Shown here piece by piece: positions 43,745 through 52,408 of a stretch of 64,000 nt of DNA. The stretch's first letter is position 1. Each line of letters begins with the position of its first letter. The DNA comes from CAWEYO01 sp963813315 (GTDB lineage Bacteria > Pseudomonadota > Alphaproteobacteria > Rhizobiales > Rhizobiaceae): NCBI GenBank assembly GCA_963813315.1, contig CAWEYO010000022.1, positions 130,356 to 194,355 of the forward strand. The letters run 5' to 3'. The position numbers were made by a program, and so were the translations under genes. The notes under the pieces are model-generated. The model did not search any database and was not told the origin of the DNA. It worked only from the letters and a program-made list of their open reading frames with translations.

Positions 43745-43808
43745 GGTGCGTTGGTATTCAGGTGATGCCGGCCTGCAAATGGCCTGACCTGAATCCCAAC
43801 ACGCCCAA
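43744..43808. repeat. Inverted repeat after the aminopeptidase gene
   Basis: GGGTGCGTTGGTATTCAGGT and ACCTGAATCCCAACACGCCC form a 20-base stem around GATGCCGGCCTGCAAATGGC. A partial copy (GTGTTGGTCATGCCGGCCTG) lies at 5793-5812 between moeB and recF. Confidence 0.75.
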
Positions 43809-43976
43809 GAGCATCGGACCCGAGACCCTTGGTCAAGCCCGAGGATGACAAGGACGGAGGCGCCGCGGTCGGTTGCCGCGATTCCCGTTTTAAACTACGC
43901 TTGACCAAACGATAAAAAACAAGGGGTCACTTCAAAATCGAAACCAGCAAGATCGAAACCAGCCAGAGGTCGTTTC

Positions 43977-45014
43977 ATGTCCAGATTCCTGACGAACGAA
44001 CGCCTGTTTGCGATGACGCGCCGCGTCGTGCTGAAAGCAGCCGGGACCGGAGCCGCGTTTGCCTCGCTCGGTGCCTTGCCAGGCCGCCTCATGGCCGCCG
44101 ATCCGCTCAAGGTGGCGGCTATCTACACCGTGCCCGTCGAGCAACAGTGGGTGAGCCGTATCCACAAGGCCGCCAACGCCGCCAAGCAGCGCGGCGACAT
44201 CGAGTATGTATATTCGGAGAACACGTCCAACAGTGACTATGAGCGCGTCATGCGCGAGTATTGCGAAGCCGGCCACAAGTTGATCGTGGGAGAGGTGTTC
44301 GGCGTCGAGGATGCCGCGCGCACTGTGGCGAAGGACTACCCGGACACAGCATTCCTCATGGGCTCAAGCTTCAAGCCTGATCCGGCCGTGGCCAATTTCT
44401 CTGTTTTCGACAACTATATCCAGGATGCGTCCTATCTCTCCGGCATAATCGCCGGCGCCATGACCAAGTCGAAGAACATCGGCATGGTTGGCGGCTATCC
44501 CATTCCCGAGGTCAACCGGCTGATGAACGCCTTCGTGGCGGGTGTGAAGGAAAGCGCCCCCGACACGAAATTCCAGGTCGCATTCATCGGCTCCTGGTTC
44601 GATCCGCCAAAGGCCAAGGAGACAGCATTCGCCCAGATCGACGGCGGCGCCGACCTTCTCTATGCAGAACGCTTCGGCGTTTCGGACGCCGCCAAGGAAA
44701 AGGGAGTGCTCGCGGTCGGCAACGTCATCGACACACAGGCCGACTATCCGGAGACCGTCGTCGCTTCGGCGCTCTGGCACTTCGAGCCGACGCTCGACAA
44801 GGCGATCAGCGAGGTGAAAGCCGGTTCCTTCAAGGCCGCCGACTACGGCATCTACTCCTTCATGAAGGCCGGCGGCTGTTCGCTCGCACCCTTGGGTACA
44901 TTCGAAGGAAAAGTGCCTGCCGACGTGATGGCCAAGGTTGCCGAAAAGGAAAAAGCCGTCAAGGACGGTTCCTTCACGGTCGAGATCAACGACGCAGAGC
45001 CGAAATCGAGCTGA
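43977..45014 (+). CDS. BMP/PnrA-family ABC transporter substrate-binding protein
   Basis: A 345-residue periplasmic binding protein of the BMP (Bmp/Med/PnrA) family, whose characterised members bind purine or other nucleosides. The N-terminus has TRRVVLKAAGTGAAFASL, a twin-arginine-type signal. Body motifs are KVAAIYTVPVEQQWVSRIHK, IGMVGGYPIPEVNRLMNAF and QIDGGADLLYAE. It heads an operon with an ATPase and two permeases. A strong hairpin after the gene (45098-45129) could keep its mRNA more abundant than the rest. Nucleoside uptake is inferred from family and from deoB in the same window. Confidence 0.88.
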   Translation: MSRFLTNERLFAMTRRVVLKAAGTGAAFASLGALPGRLMAADPLKVAAIYTVPVEQQWVSRIHKAANAAKQRGDIEYVYSENTSNSDYERVMREYCEAGHKLIVGEVFGVEDAARTVAKDYPDTAFLMGSSFKPDPAVANFSVFDNYIQDASYLSGIIAGAMTKSKNIGMVGGYPIPEVNRLMNAFVAGVKESAPDTKFQVAFIGSWFDPPKAKETAFAQIDGGADLLYAERFGVSDAAKEKGVLAVGNVIDTQADYPETVVASALWHFEPTLDKAISEVKAGSFKAADYGIYSFMKAGGCSLAPLGTFEGKVPADVMAKVAEKEKAVKDGSFTVEINDAEPKSS

Positions 45015-45097
45015 TGGGACTGGTCTCACCTCTTGCGTGAAGAGGTAACCATTCTGCTGCTCTGAGCCGGATGCAATGCCGACGCCCACACCCCTTC

Positions 45098-45129
45098 GCA
45101 CCCCCCTCTGGCCTGCCAGAGGGGGGTGC
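45098..45129 (+). other. 15-bp near-perfect intercistronic hairpin
   Basis: GCACCCCCCTCTGGC pairs with GCCAGAGGGGGGTGC across two bases. It lies between the binding-protein and ATPase genes with no T run, so mRNA processing or stabilisation is more likely than termination. Confidence 0.75.
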
Positions 45130-45149
45130 TCAAGGAAAGTTGTAAAAGC

Positions 45150-46709
45150 ATGCATGTCGTTGCTGATCCATCAACCCCCGTCCTGCGCCTCACCGGCATC
45201 ACCAAGCGCTTCGGCCCGCTGGTCGCCAACGACGCGATCTCGTTTGAGCTAGGGCGGGGTGAAGTCGTAGCGCTGCTCGGCGAAAACGGTGCCGGCAAGA
45301 CGACGCTCATGAACATCCTCTTCGGCCACTACGTTGCCGATGAAGGAAGCGTCATGGCCTTTGGCCGGGGGCTTGCGCCGGGCGATCCGAAAGCCGCGCT
45401 CGACGCCGGCATCGGCATGGTCCATCAGCACTTCACGCTTGCAGATAATATGACCGTGCTCGAGAACATCGCACTCGGTACCGAGCGTATGTGGCGCCTG
45501 AAGCTGGACCTCAAGCGCGCGCGCCGGCGCATCGGCAAATTGTCGGAAAGCTTCGGCCTTGCCGTCGATCCCGACGCGCTGGTGGGATCGCTTTCAGTCG
45601 GCGAGCGTCAGCGCGTGGAAATCCTGAAGGCGCTCTATCGGGACGCGCGCATCCTCATTCTGGATGAGCCGACCGCCGTCCTTACACCGGCCGAAACGGA
45701 GGCGCTCTTTCGCACGCTCAGAATGCTGGTTGGCGACGGCCTCTCGATCATCTTCATTTCTCACAAGCTCAACGAGGTGAAGGCCGTCAGCGACCGTGTG
45801 CTGGTTCTGCGCGCGGGCAAGCTCGTTGGAGAGCGCGTAACGGCTGGCACGGCGCTTCGGGAGCTTGCGGCACTGATGGTCGGGCAGAATGTCCCCCAGC
45901 TTTCGATCGGAGTGGCTTTGCCGGGGAGAATCCTCTTCGAGCTGAGGAAAGTGTCCACCGCCGGAGACGGTGTGCGCCTCCACGACGTTTCATTCGAAAT
46001 GCGCGTGGGTGAAATTACCGGAGTGGCGGGAGTTTCCGGCAATGGCCAGTCGGCGCTCGCCGGCCTTCTGGCCGGCACGTTGCGCCCGGCGTCGGGCGAA
46101 ATGCTGATCGACGGACAGCCGGTCCGCGAATGGTCGCCTCGGCACGCGCTGGCGCGCGGCATCGCGCGCATTCCCGAGGACCGGCACGCAGTCGGCACGA
46201 TCGGCGACATGAGCGTAACGGAGAACGCCATCCTCGAACAATATCGCTCAAGGCTTTTTAGCCGGATGGGATTTCTCAAGTGGCGCGCTGCTCGTGGTTT
46301 CGCCGAAGATCTGGTGAGCGAGTTCGATGTGAAATGTCCGTCTCTCGACGCTCGCGTCCGGCTGCTTTCCGGCGGCAATATGCAGAAGCTGATCCTCGGC
46401 CGGGCGCTCGATCCGGACCCTATGATTGTGCTCGCCAATCAGCCTATACGCGGCCTCGATGTTGGCGCGGTCGCTTTTGTGCACCAGCGCCTTTTCGAGG
46501 TGCGCAGCAGCGGCGCCGCCATCCTTCTCATCTCGGAAGATCTCGACGAAATCCTGGCGCTTTGCGACAGAATATTCGTGATGTCGAAGGGACGCCTGTC
46601 CCCGTCCTCGGCGCGCGGCGAACGCACGGTTCACGAGCTCGGGGAATTGATGGCGGGGCATGGGTTGGAGGCGCCGGCTTCCGGTTCGCAGGAAGGCGTC
46701 CCCGCATGA
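45150..46709 (+). CDS. BMP-type ABC transporter double ATPase
   Basis: A 519-residue ATPase with two nucleotide-binding halves. NBD1: Walker A LLGENGAGKTTLMNILFG (near residue 37), Q-loop GMVHQHFTLADNMTVLENIA, signature LSVGERQRVEILKAL, Walker B ARILILDEPTAVLTP. NBD2 is degenerate: the P-loop is VSGNGQSALAGLLAG, the signature LSGGNMQKLILGRAL is intact and Walker B is VLANQPIRGLDVGA without the catalytic Glu, as commonly seen in this family. Start at 45150 after CAAGGAAAG. It energises the permeases encoded downstream. Confidence 0.9.
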   Translation: MHVVADPSTPVLRLTGITKRFGPLVANDAISFELGRGEVVALLGENGAGKTTLMNILFGHYVADEGSVMAFGRGLAPGDPKAALDAGIGMVHQHFTLADNMTVLENIALGTERMWRLKLDLKRARRRIGKLSESFGLAVDPDALVGSLSVGERQRVEILKALYRDARILILDEPTAVLTPAETEALFRTLRMLVGDGLSIIFISHKLNEVKAVSDRVLVLRAGKLVGERVTAGTALRELAALMVGQNVPQLSIGVALPGRILFELRKVSTAGDGVRLHDVSFEMRVGEITGVAGVSGNGQSALAGLLAGTLRPASGEMLIDGQPVREWSPRHALARGIARIPEDRHAVGTIGDMSVTENAILEQYRSRLFSRMGFLKWRAARGFAEDLVSEFDVKCPSLDARVRLLSGGNMQKLILGRALDPDPMIVLANQPIRGLDVGAVAFVHQRLFEVRSSGAAILLISEDLDEILALCDRIFVMSKGRLSPSSARGERTVHELGELMAGHGLEAPASGSQEGVPA

Positions 46710-46736
46710 TCTGGCCTGGGCCCTGCGCCGGCCGAT

Positions 46737-46888
46737 ACCCTCCCGCTTGTGGGGAGGGTCGACGAGCGAGCTTTGCGCAGCAAAAATCGAGAGGCGGGGT
46801 GGGGGTTGTCCAGCACGGATCGCTTCTTTTGCCACCCCCACCCGGCCCTTCGGGCCTCCCTCCCCACAAGTGGGAGGGAGGGGGGTTG
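46737..46888. repeat. Palindromic repeat pair between ATPase and permease genes
   Basis: ACCCTCCCGCTTGTGGGGAG at the left and CTCCCTCCCCACAAGTGGGA at the right are inverted copies of a second dispersed repeat family, enclosing a shared block with GACGAGCGAGCTTTGCGCAG. It fills the 210-base gap inside the operon. Confidence 0.8.
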
Positions 46889-46919
46889 CGCTACAACGGG
46901 CAGGGAGGACCGTCGCGCC

Positions 46920-47972
46920 ATGCGGCTTGAGCCCAAACCAAAGCTGTCCTTTGTCGCAGCGCTCGGGTACCCGCTGGCGGCCATCGTCGCGACACTCGTC
47001 GTCGCCTCGCTGCTTGTGCTTGCCGCCGGCGCCTCGCCTTTTTCGGTCTTCTATCTGGTCGCCAAGGGAGCGGCAGGATCGCAATTCGCCCTAGTCGAAA
47101 CGCTCACCCGTGCGACGCCGCTGATCTTCACGGGCCTTGCAGTGGCGGTCGCTTTCCGGGCGAGGCTCTGGAACATCGGCGCCGAGGCGCAGCTCTATAT
47201 CGGAGCTGTGGTCACCGTGGTCCTGGGCACTGGCATACTGCCGCTTCACGGCGGGTTGCTGCTCCCGATCATCATGGCGGCCGCGATGGCAGCCGGCGCG
47301 CTGCTCCTGCTCGGTCCGGCGATCCTGAAGACGCGTTTCGGCGTCGACGAGGTCGTCACGACGCTGCTCCTCAATTTCATCGTGCTCCTGTTCGTCTCCA
47401 TGCTACTGGAGGGCCCCTTGAAGGACCCGACGGGCCTTGGCTGGCCGCAATCGCAGAAGGTTGTGGCCGAGGCGCAGCTTCCCCGTCTCATCCAAGGCAA
47501 GCGGCTGCATTTCGGCTTCGTCATTGCCATTGCCGCAGCCTTGCTGACCTGGGTCATCATGAAGAAGACAGCGCTTGGCTACGAAATGCGGGCGGTCGGC
47601 CATAACCCGGAAGCCGCGCGCTTCGCCGGCATGCCGGTCAACCGTGTCATTGTGAAGACAGCGCTCCTGTCCGGTGGGCTGGCCGCACTTGCCGGCTTCT
47701 CCGAGGTCTCCGGCCTGAAGGGCAACCTCACGCTCGATCTGTCGCCTGGGTTCGGCTATTCAGGCATCGTCGTCGCGATGCTGGCGATGCTCAATCCGCT
47801 CGGTGTCATCCTGTCGGCGATCTTCGTCGCCGGCATCTTCGTCGGCGCAGATGCAATGAGCCGCGCGGCTGGCGTGCCAAGCTATATTGCCGAAGTCATG
47901 GTTGCCACGGCGCTGTTGTCCATGGTGACGGCGCTTCTGTTCGCGCGGTTCAGGGTGAGGTGGGGTGAGTGA
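46920..47972 (+). CDS. BMP-type ABC transporter permease 1
   Basis: A 350-residue inner-membrane permease of the BPD_transp_2 (LivH/M-like) family, with about eight to ten hydrophobic segments. Typical stretches are ATPLIFTGLAVAVAFRARLW, NIGAEAQLYIGAVVTVVLG and the cytoplasmic coupling region YEMRAVGHNPEAARFAGMPV. Start at 46920 (MRLEPKPKLSFVAALGYPLA); an upstream open frame is repeat-derived. It pairs with permease 2 encoded at 48228. Confidence 0.9.
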   Translation: MRLEPKPKLSFVAALGYPLAAIVATLVVASLLVLAAGASPFSVFYLVAKGAAGSQFALVETLTRATPLIFTGLAVAVAFRARLWNIGAEAQLYIGAVVTVVLGTGILPLHGGLLLPIIMAAAMAAGALLLLGPAILKTRFGVDEVVTTLLLNFIVLLFVSMLLEGPLKDPTGLGWPQSQKVVAEAQLPRLIQGKRLHFGFVIAIAAALLTWVIMKKTALGYEMRAVGHNPEAARFAGMPVNRVIVKTALLSGGLAALAGFSEVSGLKGNLTLDLSPGFGYSGIVVAMLAMLNPLGVILSAIFVAGIFVGADAMSRAAGVPSYIAEVMVATALLSMVTALLFARFRVRWGE

Positions 47973-48014
47973 TGGGAAGTTTGCAGGAATTGCGAACTTT
48001 GGCGCTTCTTCGCG

Positions 48015-48171
48015 CCCCCCTCTGTCCTGCCGGACATCTCCCCCGCAAGGGGGGAGATCAGCTATCGTTCAGGGCTTCGCCAATCATCAGCGTCGCAGGA
48101 AGGGAGCCGGACCAAGCGGCCGGCCTGATCTCCCCCCTTGCGGGGGAGATGTCCGGCAGGACAGAGGGGGG
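48015..48171. repeat. Inverted pair of the 941-1011-type repeat between the two permease genes
   Basis: CCCCCCTCTGTCCTGCCGGA..GGGGGAGATCA (48015-48060) and GATCTCCCCCC..TGTCCGGCAGGACAGAGGGG (to 48171) face each other. Each has its own hairpin, and together they could form a longer stem within the operon mRNA. Confidence 0.85.
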
Positions 48172-48227
48172 CAACATGGAGCACTGCCGTCGATGGACTT
48201 CATCGGCACTCGAGGAGCGGCCATAGC

Positions 48228-49169
48228 ATGGACGCTCTCGAAATCCTGCTGACCGCTTCGTTCTGGGTGGCTGCGATCCGCATCGCGTCGCCGCTGATAT
48301 TCGCCACCCTGGGCGAACTGCTTTGCGAGCGTGCCGGAGTGCTCAACCTCGGCATCGAAGGCATCATGACCGCGGGCGCGTTCGCCGGCTGGTTCACGGT
48401 CTATGCCGGCGGCGATCTGTGGACCGGCGTTTTGGTCGCCGCACTCGCCGGCGCGCTGTTCGGCCTGTTGCACGCCGCGCTGACGGTGCCGCTGGGGCTT
48501 TCGCAGCATGTGGTCGGCATCGGCATCACGCTGCTCGCCACAAGCCTTACCTATTTCACCTACCGGCTTGCCCTGCCGGAAGTCACGTCGCCGCCGAAGA
48601 TCGTGCCGTTCCAGCCCTTGCCGATTCCCGGCCTCGCCGAGATACCTCTGCTCGGCCCCGCTTTGTTCAGCCAAACGCCGCTCACTTACCTTGCCTTCGC
48701 GGCTGTCGCGGTGGTCAGTTGGGTGCTCTATCGCACGCCGCTCGGCCTGGCGGTCAGGGCGGCCGGCGAAAACCCGTCCGCCGTCGAGGCGCAAGGCATC
48801 AGCGTTACCGCTATCCGCATGGGCGCGGTCATCGCCGGCAGCGCGTTGATGGCCATCGGCGGCGCGTTCCTGACGCTATCGGCCTTCAACTCCTTCTTCT
48901 TCGGGATGATCAACGGCCGCGGCTGGATCTCGATCGCGCTGGTCGTATTCGGCTCGTGGCGGCCCGGCAAGGCCCTGCTGGGGGCAATCCTTTTCGCGGC
49001 TTTCGACGCCTATCAAATCCGCCTCCAGCAGCTATCCGGCGGCATCGTGCCCTATCAGGTCTTCCTGATGATGCCCTACGCGCTTTCCATTCTCGCGCTG
49101 ATCCTGGTGGCGCGCCGCGCCACCTATCCCAAGGCGCTGATGATCCCCTACCAGAAAGGTGAAAGATAA
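48228..49169 (+). CDS. BMP-type ABC transporter permease 2
   Basis: A 313-residue BPD_transp_2 permease with about eight to nine hydrophobic segments. Characteristic parts are LGELLCERAGVLNLGIEGIM, VGIGITLLATSLTYF and LAVRAAGENPSAVEAQGISV (coupling loop). Start at 48228 (MDALEILLTASFWVA). It is the last gene of the importer operon and is 255 bases after permease 1. No nucleosidase, deaminase or phosphorylase gene follows, as sometimes found beside such importers. Confidence 0.9.
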   Translation: MDALEILLTASFWVAAIRIASPLIFATLGELLCERAGVLNLGIEGIMTAGAFAGWFTVYAGGDLWTGVLVAALAGALFGLLHAALTVPLGLSQHVVGIGITLLATSLTYFTYRLALPEVTSPPKIVPFQPLPIPGLAEIPLLGPALFSQTPLTYLAFAAVAVVSWVLYRTPLGLAVRAAGENPSAVEAQGISVTAIRMGAVIAGSALMAIGGAFLTLSAFNSFFFGMINGRGWISIALVVFGSWRPGKALLGAILFAAFDAYQIRLQQLSGGIVPYQVFLMMPYALSILALILVARRATYPKALMIPYQKGER

Positions 49170-49496
49170 GGAGTCCAGAGATTTCAGTGATTTATTTTGT
49201 ATTAACGAAGACCTTACTCGGGAACTGCTCAGACTGCTGCTCAGACGGCCTAGTGGTGAAAGTCTGACGTTTGTACGCTGGATGAATGCCGCTTTCGACC
49301 CCGTTGCGGACATTTGTTCGCACTCGATCGAATTCACGCCCATGACCCAAGGCTGTCATTCGCAAACTGATCGATAGACGTCCGCAAACGGCTGATAAGC
49401 CGACACAGTGTTGGTGTCCGGCTGCCGCCTTCGCTGATTTCCTTAGGTCACCTTCCTTCATACATCTCTCCCAGCTTTCATACATGTCTCCCAGCT
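49170..49496. other. Intergenic region before the SDR operon
   Basis: No gene recognised. The segment CCCGTTGCGGACATTTGTTC to GGCTGTCATTCGCAAACTGA resembles remnants often left beside mobile elements, but no open frame or terminal repeats remain. It ends with a 20-base tandem repeat at 49457-49496. Confidence 0.45.
49457..49496. repeat. 20-base tandem direct repeat next to an operator
   Basis: TTCATACATCTCTCCCAGCT and TTCATACATGTCTCCCAGCT differ at one base and directly abut the inverted repeat at 49497-49511, upstream of the SDR gene. Could be a binding site or a simple duplication in the promoter. Confidence 0.8.
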
Positions 49497-49511
49497 AGTG
49501 GACAGACCACT
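49497..49511. promoter_or_regulatory. Probable GntR operator, copy 1
   Basis: AGTGGACAGACCACT: 5-base arms AGTGG/CCACT around ACAGA, 45 bases before the SDR start codon. The reverse-complement sequence occurs exactly at 51224-51238 before the binding-protein gene. The TGG..CCA pattern suits a FadR-type GntR dimer, and such a regulator is encoded between the two sites. Confidence 0.75.
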
Positions 49512-49556
49512 TCGCGACAAGTATGCCTTCCCCAGACATTCAGGAAGGAGCGCGGC

Positions 49557-50384
49557 ATGCGCGAATTGGAAGGGAAGGTGGCTCTGATCACCGGGGCAGG
49601 GCGCGGGATCGGCCGGCTAGCAGCCATTCGGCTGGCCGGGCGTGGCGCGCGAGTGGCCCTGGTCTCACGCAGCGCAGGCCAGCTCGCCGACACAGCCGGC
49701 GAGATCGAGGCGCAAGGCGGCGTATCGATCGTGATCCCGGGCGATGTGGGGTCGCCGCAATCGGTTGCCGCGATCAAGGCAGAGGTCGAGAACCGCCTCG
49801 GAGCCCCCTCGATCCTGATCAACGCGGCAGGTGTCTTCGGGCCGATCCAACTGGTCTGGAAGACCGACCCCGCCGCGTGGATCGATACGATCATGGTGAA
49901 CGCGATCGGACCCTATCTCACCTGTCACGCCTTCGTGGAAAACATGGTGCGGCAAGGCTGGGGGCGTATCGTCAACATAACCTCCGCCGCCACACTGCAC
50001 GAGCCAGGCCCGGTCAACAGCGCCTACGGCACGAGCAAGGCGGCCCTTAACCAGTTCACGCGCCACCTGGCGGCCGAGATTACCGGCAGTGGCGTGACTG
50101 CCAACGTCATTCACCCCGGTGACGTGAAGACGGACATGTGGGCCGACATCCGAGACGGCGTCGAGGATCTCGGCCCCATCGCCCAGCGCTACCGCGACTG
50201 GGCGGCCTGGGTGGAAAGCACCGGCGGGGACGACCCGGAGAAAGCGAGTGACCTGATCGAAGCCCTGATGAGCGAGCGCGCCAAGTCGATCAACGGGCGG
50301 TTCCTCTGGATCAAGGACGGGCTACAGTCTCCGATCCCGAGTTGGGGTGAGTTCAAGCCGGCGGAAGCGTGGGAGACGCGATGA
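49557..50384 (+). CDS. Short-chain dehydrogenase/reductase
   Basis: A 275-residue classical SDR. The coenzyme loop is ALITGAGRGIGRLAAIRLAG (near residue 10), NAA occurs in ILINAAGVFGP, the catalytic Ser is in RIVNITSAATL and the YxxxK pair in SAYGTSKAALNQF. It oxidises or reduces a hydroxyl/keto group using NAD(P)H; the substrate is likely a sugar or polyol taken up by the ABC importer encoded downstream. Start at 49557 after AAGGAGCGCGGC. It overlaps the GntR gene (ATGA), and the operator at 49497 lies in its promoter. Confidence 0.88.
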   Translation: MRELEGKVALITGAGRGIGRLAAIRLAGRGARVALVSRSAGQLADTAGEIEAQGGVSIVIPGDVGSPQSVAAIKAEVENRLGAPSILINAAGVFGPIQLVWKTDPAAWIDTIMVNAIGPYLTCHAFVENMVRQGWGRIVNITSAATLHEPGPVNSAYGTSKAALNQFTRHLAAEITGSGVTANVIHPGDVKTDMWADIRDGVEDLGPIAQRYRDWAAWVESTGGDDPEKASDLIEALMSERAKSINGRFLWIKDGLQSPIPSWGEFKPAEAWETR

Positions 50385-51175
50385 GCCAGCAAACTGAACG
50401 CACCGGCAGAAAGCCCAAAGTCAGGCTGCAGGCAATCGCCGGCGCGCTGCAGCCGGTGAATGCCGGCGTCGCGCAGTCGGTCGTCAACCGCATCCTCGAC
50501 CTGGTCAGGACAGGCATGCTGCGCTCCGGCGACCGGCTCCCATCGGAACGCGAACTGATCGACATCCTCAACATCAGCCGGCCGAGCCTGCGCGAGGCGA
50601 TCCGTGCGCTTTCGACACTGGGAGTCGTCGAAACCCGCCACGGCGGCGGCGCTTACGTCACCGACCTCAAGGCGCGCACGCTGCTCGCCCCGCTCGATTT
50701 CTTCCTCGCGCTCTCACAATCCAACCTCGCCGATGTGTTCGAGAGCCGCCGCATAATCGAGATCGAGATCGCGCGGAAGGCCGCGATCAACGCGACTGCC
50801 GCGGATGTCGAAACGCTCAACGGGATGCTGGTCGCCCATGAGAAGGTGCTGACTGACCCTGTGGGCTTCCGCATCCTCGATGCGCGGTTCCACGCGCAGC
50901 TGTCTGAGATAGCCGGCAACAGCGTGCTCGAGCGCATCGCCTACGGCCTCTACAACATGGGCCTCGATATTCGCCGGCGGGCAACTGAGAACGTAGCCCT
51001 CATACGCCGCAGCCTCGATGAGCATACCACGATCGTTCGGGCCATCGAGGCTGCGGACAGCGCCGCCGCCGCGGCCGCGATGGCCGCCCACCTCGACCAC
51101 ATCGAGGCAAGCACCCGCGCAGTGATCGAAGAGGACGTTGCCGCATTCTCGCGACGCTCGAGGAAATCCGACTGA
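50381..51175 (+). CDS. FadR-type GntR family regulator
   Basis: A 264-residue GntR regulator of the FCD (FadR) subfamily. The winged helix spans about 25-95: GMLRSGDRLPSERELIDILN and ISRPSLREAIRALSTLGVVE, followed by TRHGGGAYV. The all-helical FCD ligand domain covers about 110-240, with His and Asp residues of the metal/ligand site (LDARFHAQLSEIAGN, DEHTTIVRAIEA). It likely represses its own operon and the adjacent importer through the repeated AGTGG-N5-CCACT site, with a carbohydrate-derived acid or sugar as inducer. Translationally coupled to the SDR gene. Confidence 0.88.
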   Translation: MSQQTERTGRKPKVRLQAIAGALQPVNAGVAQSVVNRILDLVRTGMLRSGDRLPSERELIDILNISRPSLREAIRALSTLGVVETRHGGGAYVTDLKARTLLAPLDFFLALSQSNLADVFESRRIIEIEIARKAAINATAADVETLNGMLVAHEKVLTDPVGFRILDARFHAQLSEIAGNSVLERIAYGLYNMGLDIRRRATENVALIRRSLDEHTTIVRAIEAADSAAAAAAMAAHLDHIEASTRAVIEEDVAAFSRRSRKSD

Positions 51176-51223
51176 GCGTGCCTGGCCGCGCCCATCTTGC
51201 GTTCGGCAGATTGAGTGATTAGG

Positions 51224-51238
51224 AGTGGTCTGTCCACT
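51224..51238. promoter_or_regulatory. Probable GntR operator, copy 2
   Basis: AGTGGTCTGTCCACT, the exact reverse complement of 49497-49511, ends 19 bases before the binding-protein ATG. Its position just before the ribosome site suggests repression of the importer. Confidence 0.75.
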
Positions 51239-51257
51239 TTGGACAAGGGAGGATTCA

Positions 51258-52262
51258 ATGCGTGAAATCTCACGACGCACTCTCGTGCAAGGCGCCGCGG
51301 CACTCGGCATCGCAACGGCGCTCGGCGCGACCCGCGCTCTCGCCGCTAACAACCCGCCCAAGATCGGCATCGTCGGGAAGGTGAAGATCCCGTGGTTCGA
51401 CAATGTAGAGAAGGGGGTGCTCAAGGCTGGCCAGGACCTCGGCGTGGACGCCTCGATCATCAACCCAACGACCGACGATCCGGCCGAACAGGTGCGCGCG
51501 ATCGAGGACCTCATCGCCAAGAAGGTCGACGTGATCGGCGTGGTGCCGAACGATGGCAAGGCGCTGGAGCCCGTTCTGAAGCGCGCCCAGGATGCGGGCA
51601 TCAAGGTGGTCATGAACGAGTCGCCCGGCCAGAAGAATGCCGACTGGGACATTGAGCTGATTCAGGACAAGGCGTTCGGCGAGGCGCATCTGGAAGCCTT
51701 CGCGGAAGCGATCGGCGGCGAGGGCAAATATGTCGTGTTCGTCGGCGGCCTCACCGTCGCGCTGCACAACCTATGGGCCGACTATGCGGTCGCCTTGCAA
51801 AAGGAGAAGTATCCCAAGATGCAGCAGGTCGGCGATCGCTTCGGCGTCTCCAACAGCGTCGACGACAGCTACAAGACCGCGATGGACCAGATGCAGGCGA
51901 ATCCGGACCTCAAGGGCTTCCTGATCTTCGGCGCGAACGGTCCGATTGGTGCCGGCAATGCGGTGAGCGAGCGCGACCAGATCGGCAAGGTCATCGTCGT
52001 CGGCCCGTTCATCCCGAGCCAGGGACGCAAGCTGATGAAATCTGGCGCAATCACACGCGGCTTTCTGTGGAACCCGATCGACTCAGGCTATGCGATGGTC
52101 GCCCTTGGCAAGACGATGGCGGGGGGCGCCGAGATCAAGGACGGCATCGATCTGCCGGGTATGGGACCCTGCCAAGTCGACACATCTAGCCGCGTGATCC
52201 GCGCCAACAAGCAAATTGATCTGAACCCGCAGTCGATCGACAAATGGGCCGAGATCATCTGA
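51258..52262 (+). CDS. Sugar ABC transporter substrate-binding protein (CUT2 type)
   Basis: A 334-residue periplasmic binding protein of the Peripla_BP_4 type (RhaS/LsrB/RbsB-like). It has a twin-arginine signal (SRRTLVQGAAALGIATAL..AAN), then PPKIGIVGKVKIPWFDNVEK, the hinge segment IEDLIAKKVDVIGVVPNDGK and LKGFLIFGANGPIGAGNAVS. The ligand may be a pentose, methylpentose or related polyol; it cannot be named. Start at 51258 after GGGAGG. It is followed by the ATPase and two permeases of the same importer. Confidence 0.88.
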   Translation: MREISRRTLVQGAAALGIATALGATRALAANNPPKIGIVGKVKIPWFDNVEKGVLKAGQDLGVDASIINPTTDDPAEQVRAIEDLIAKKVDVIGVVPNDGKALEPVLKRAQDAGIKVVMNESPGQKNADWDIELIQDKAFGEAHLEAFAEAIGGEGKYVVFVGGLTVALHNLWADYAVALQKEKYPKMQQVGDRFGVSNSVDDSYKTAMDQMQANPDLKGFLIFGANGPIGAGNAVSERDQIGKVIVVGPFIPSQGRKLMKSGAITRGFLWNPIDSGYAMVALGKTMAGGAEIKDGIDLPGMGPCQVDTSSRVIRANKQIDLNPQSIDKWAEII

Positions 52263-52408
52263 GCTCGAGCGCACCAAGGTTGGCTCCCGGCCTGGGTGGC
52301 CGAGCGGCGCGTTGCAGTCCGGTTTCGACAGGGCTGGGATGCAACGCGTCGAGAAGTAGGCTTTCATATACCGCGGTTTCCGAATCCGAACTCGAGGTGA
52401 CCTCCTCG

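Noticed and set aside
49457..49496. CRISPR-like repeat
   Set aside because: Only two directly adjacent copies without spacers.
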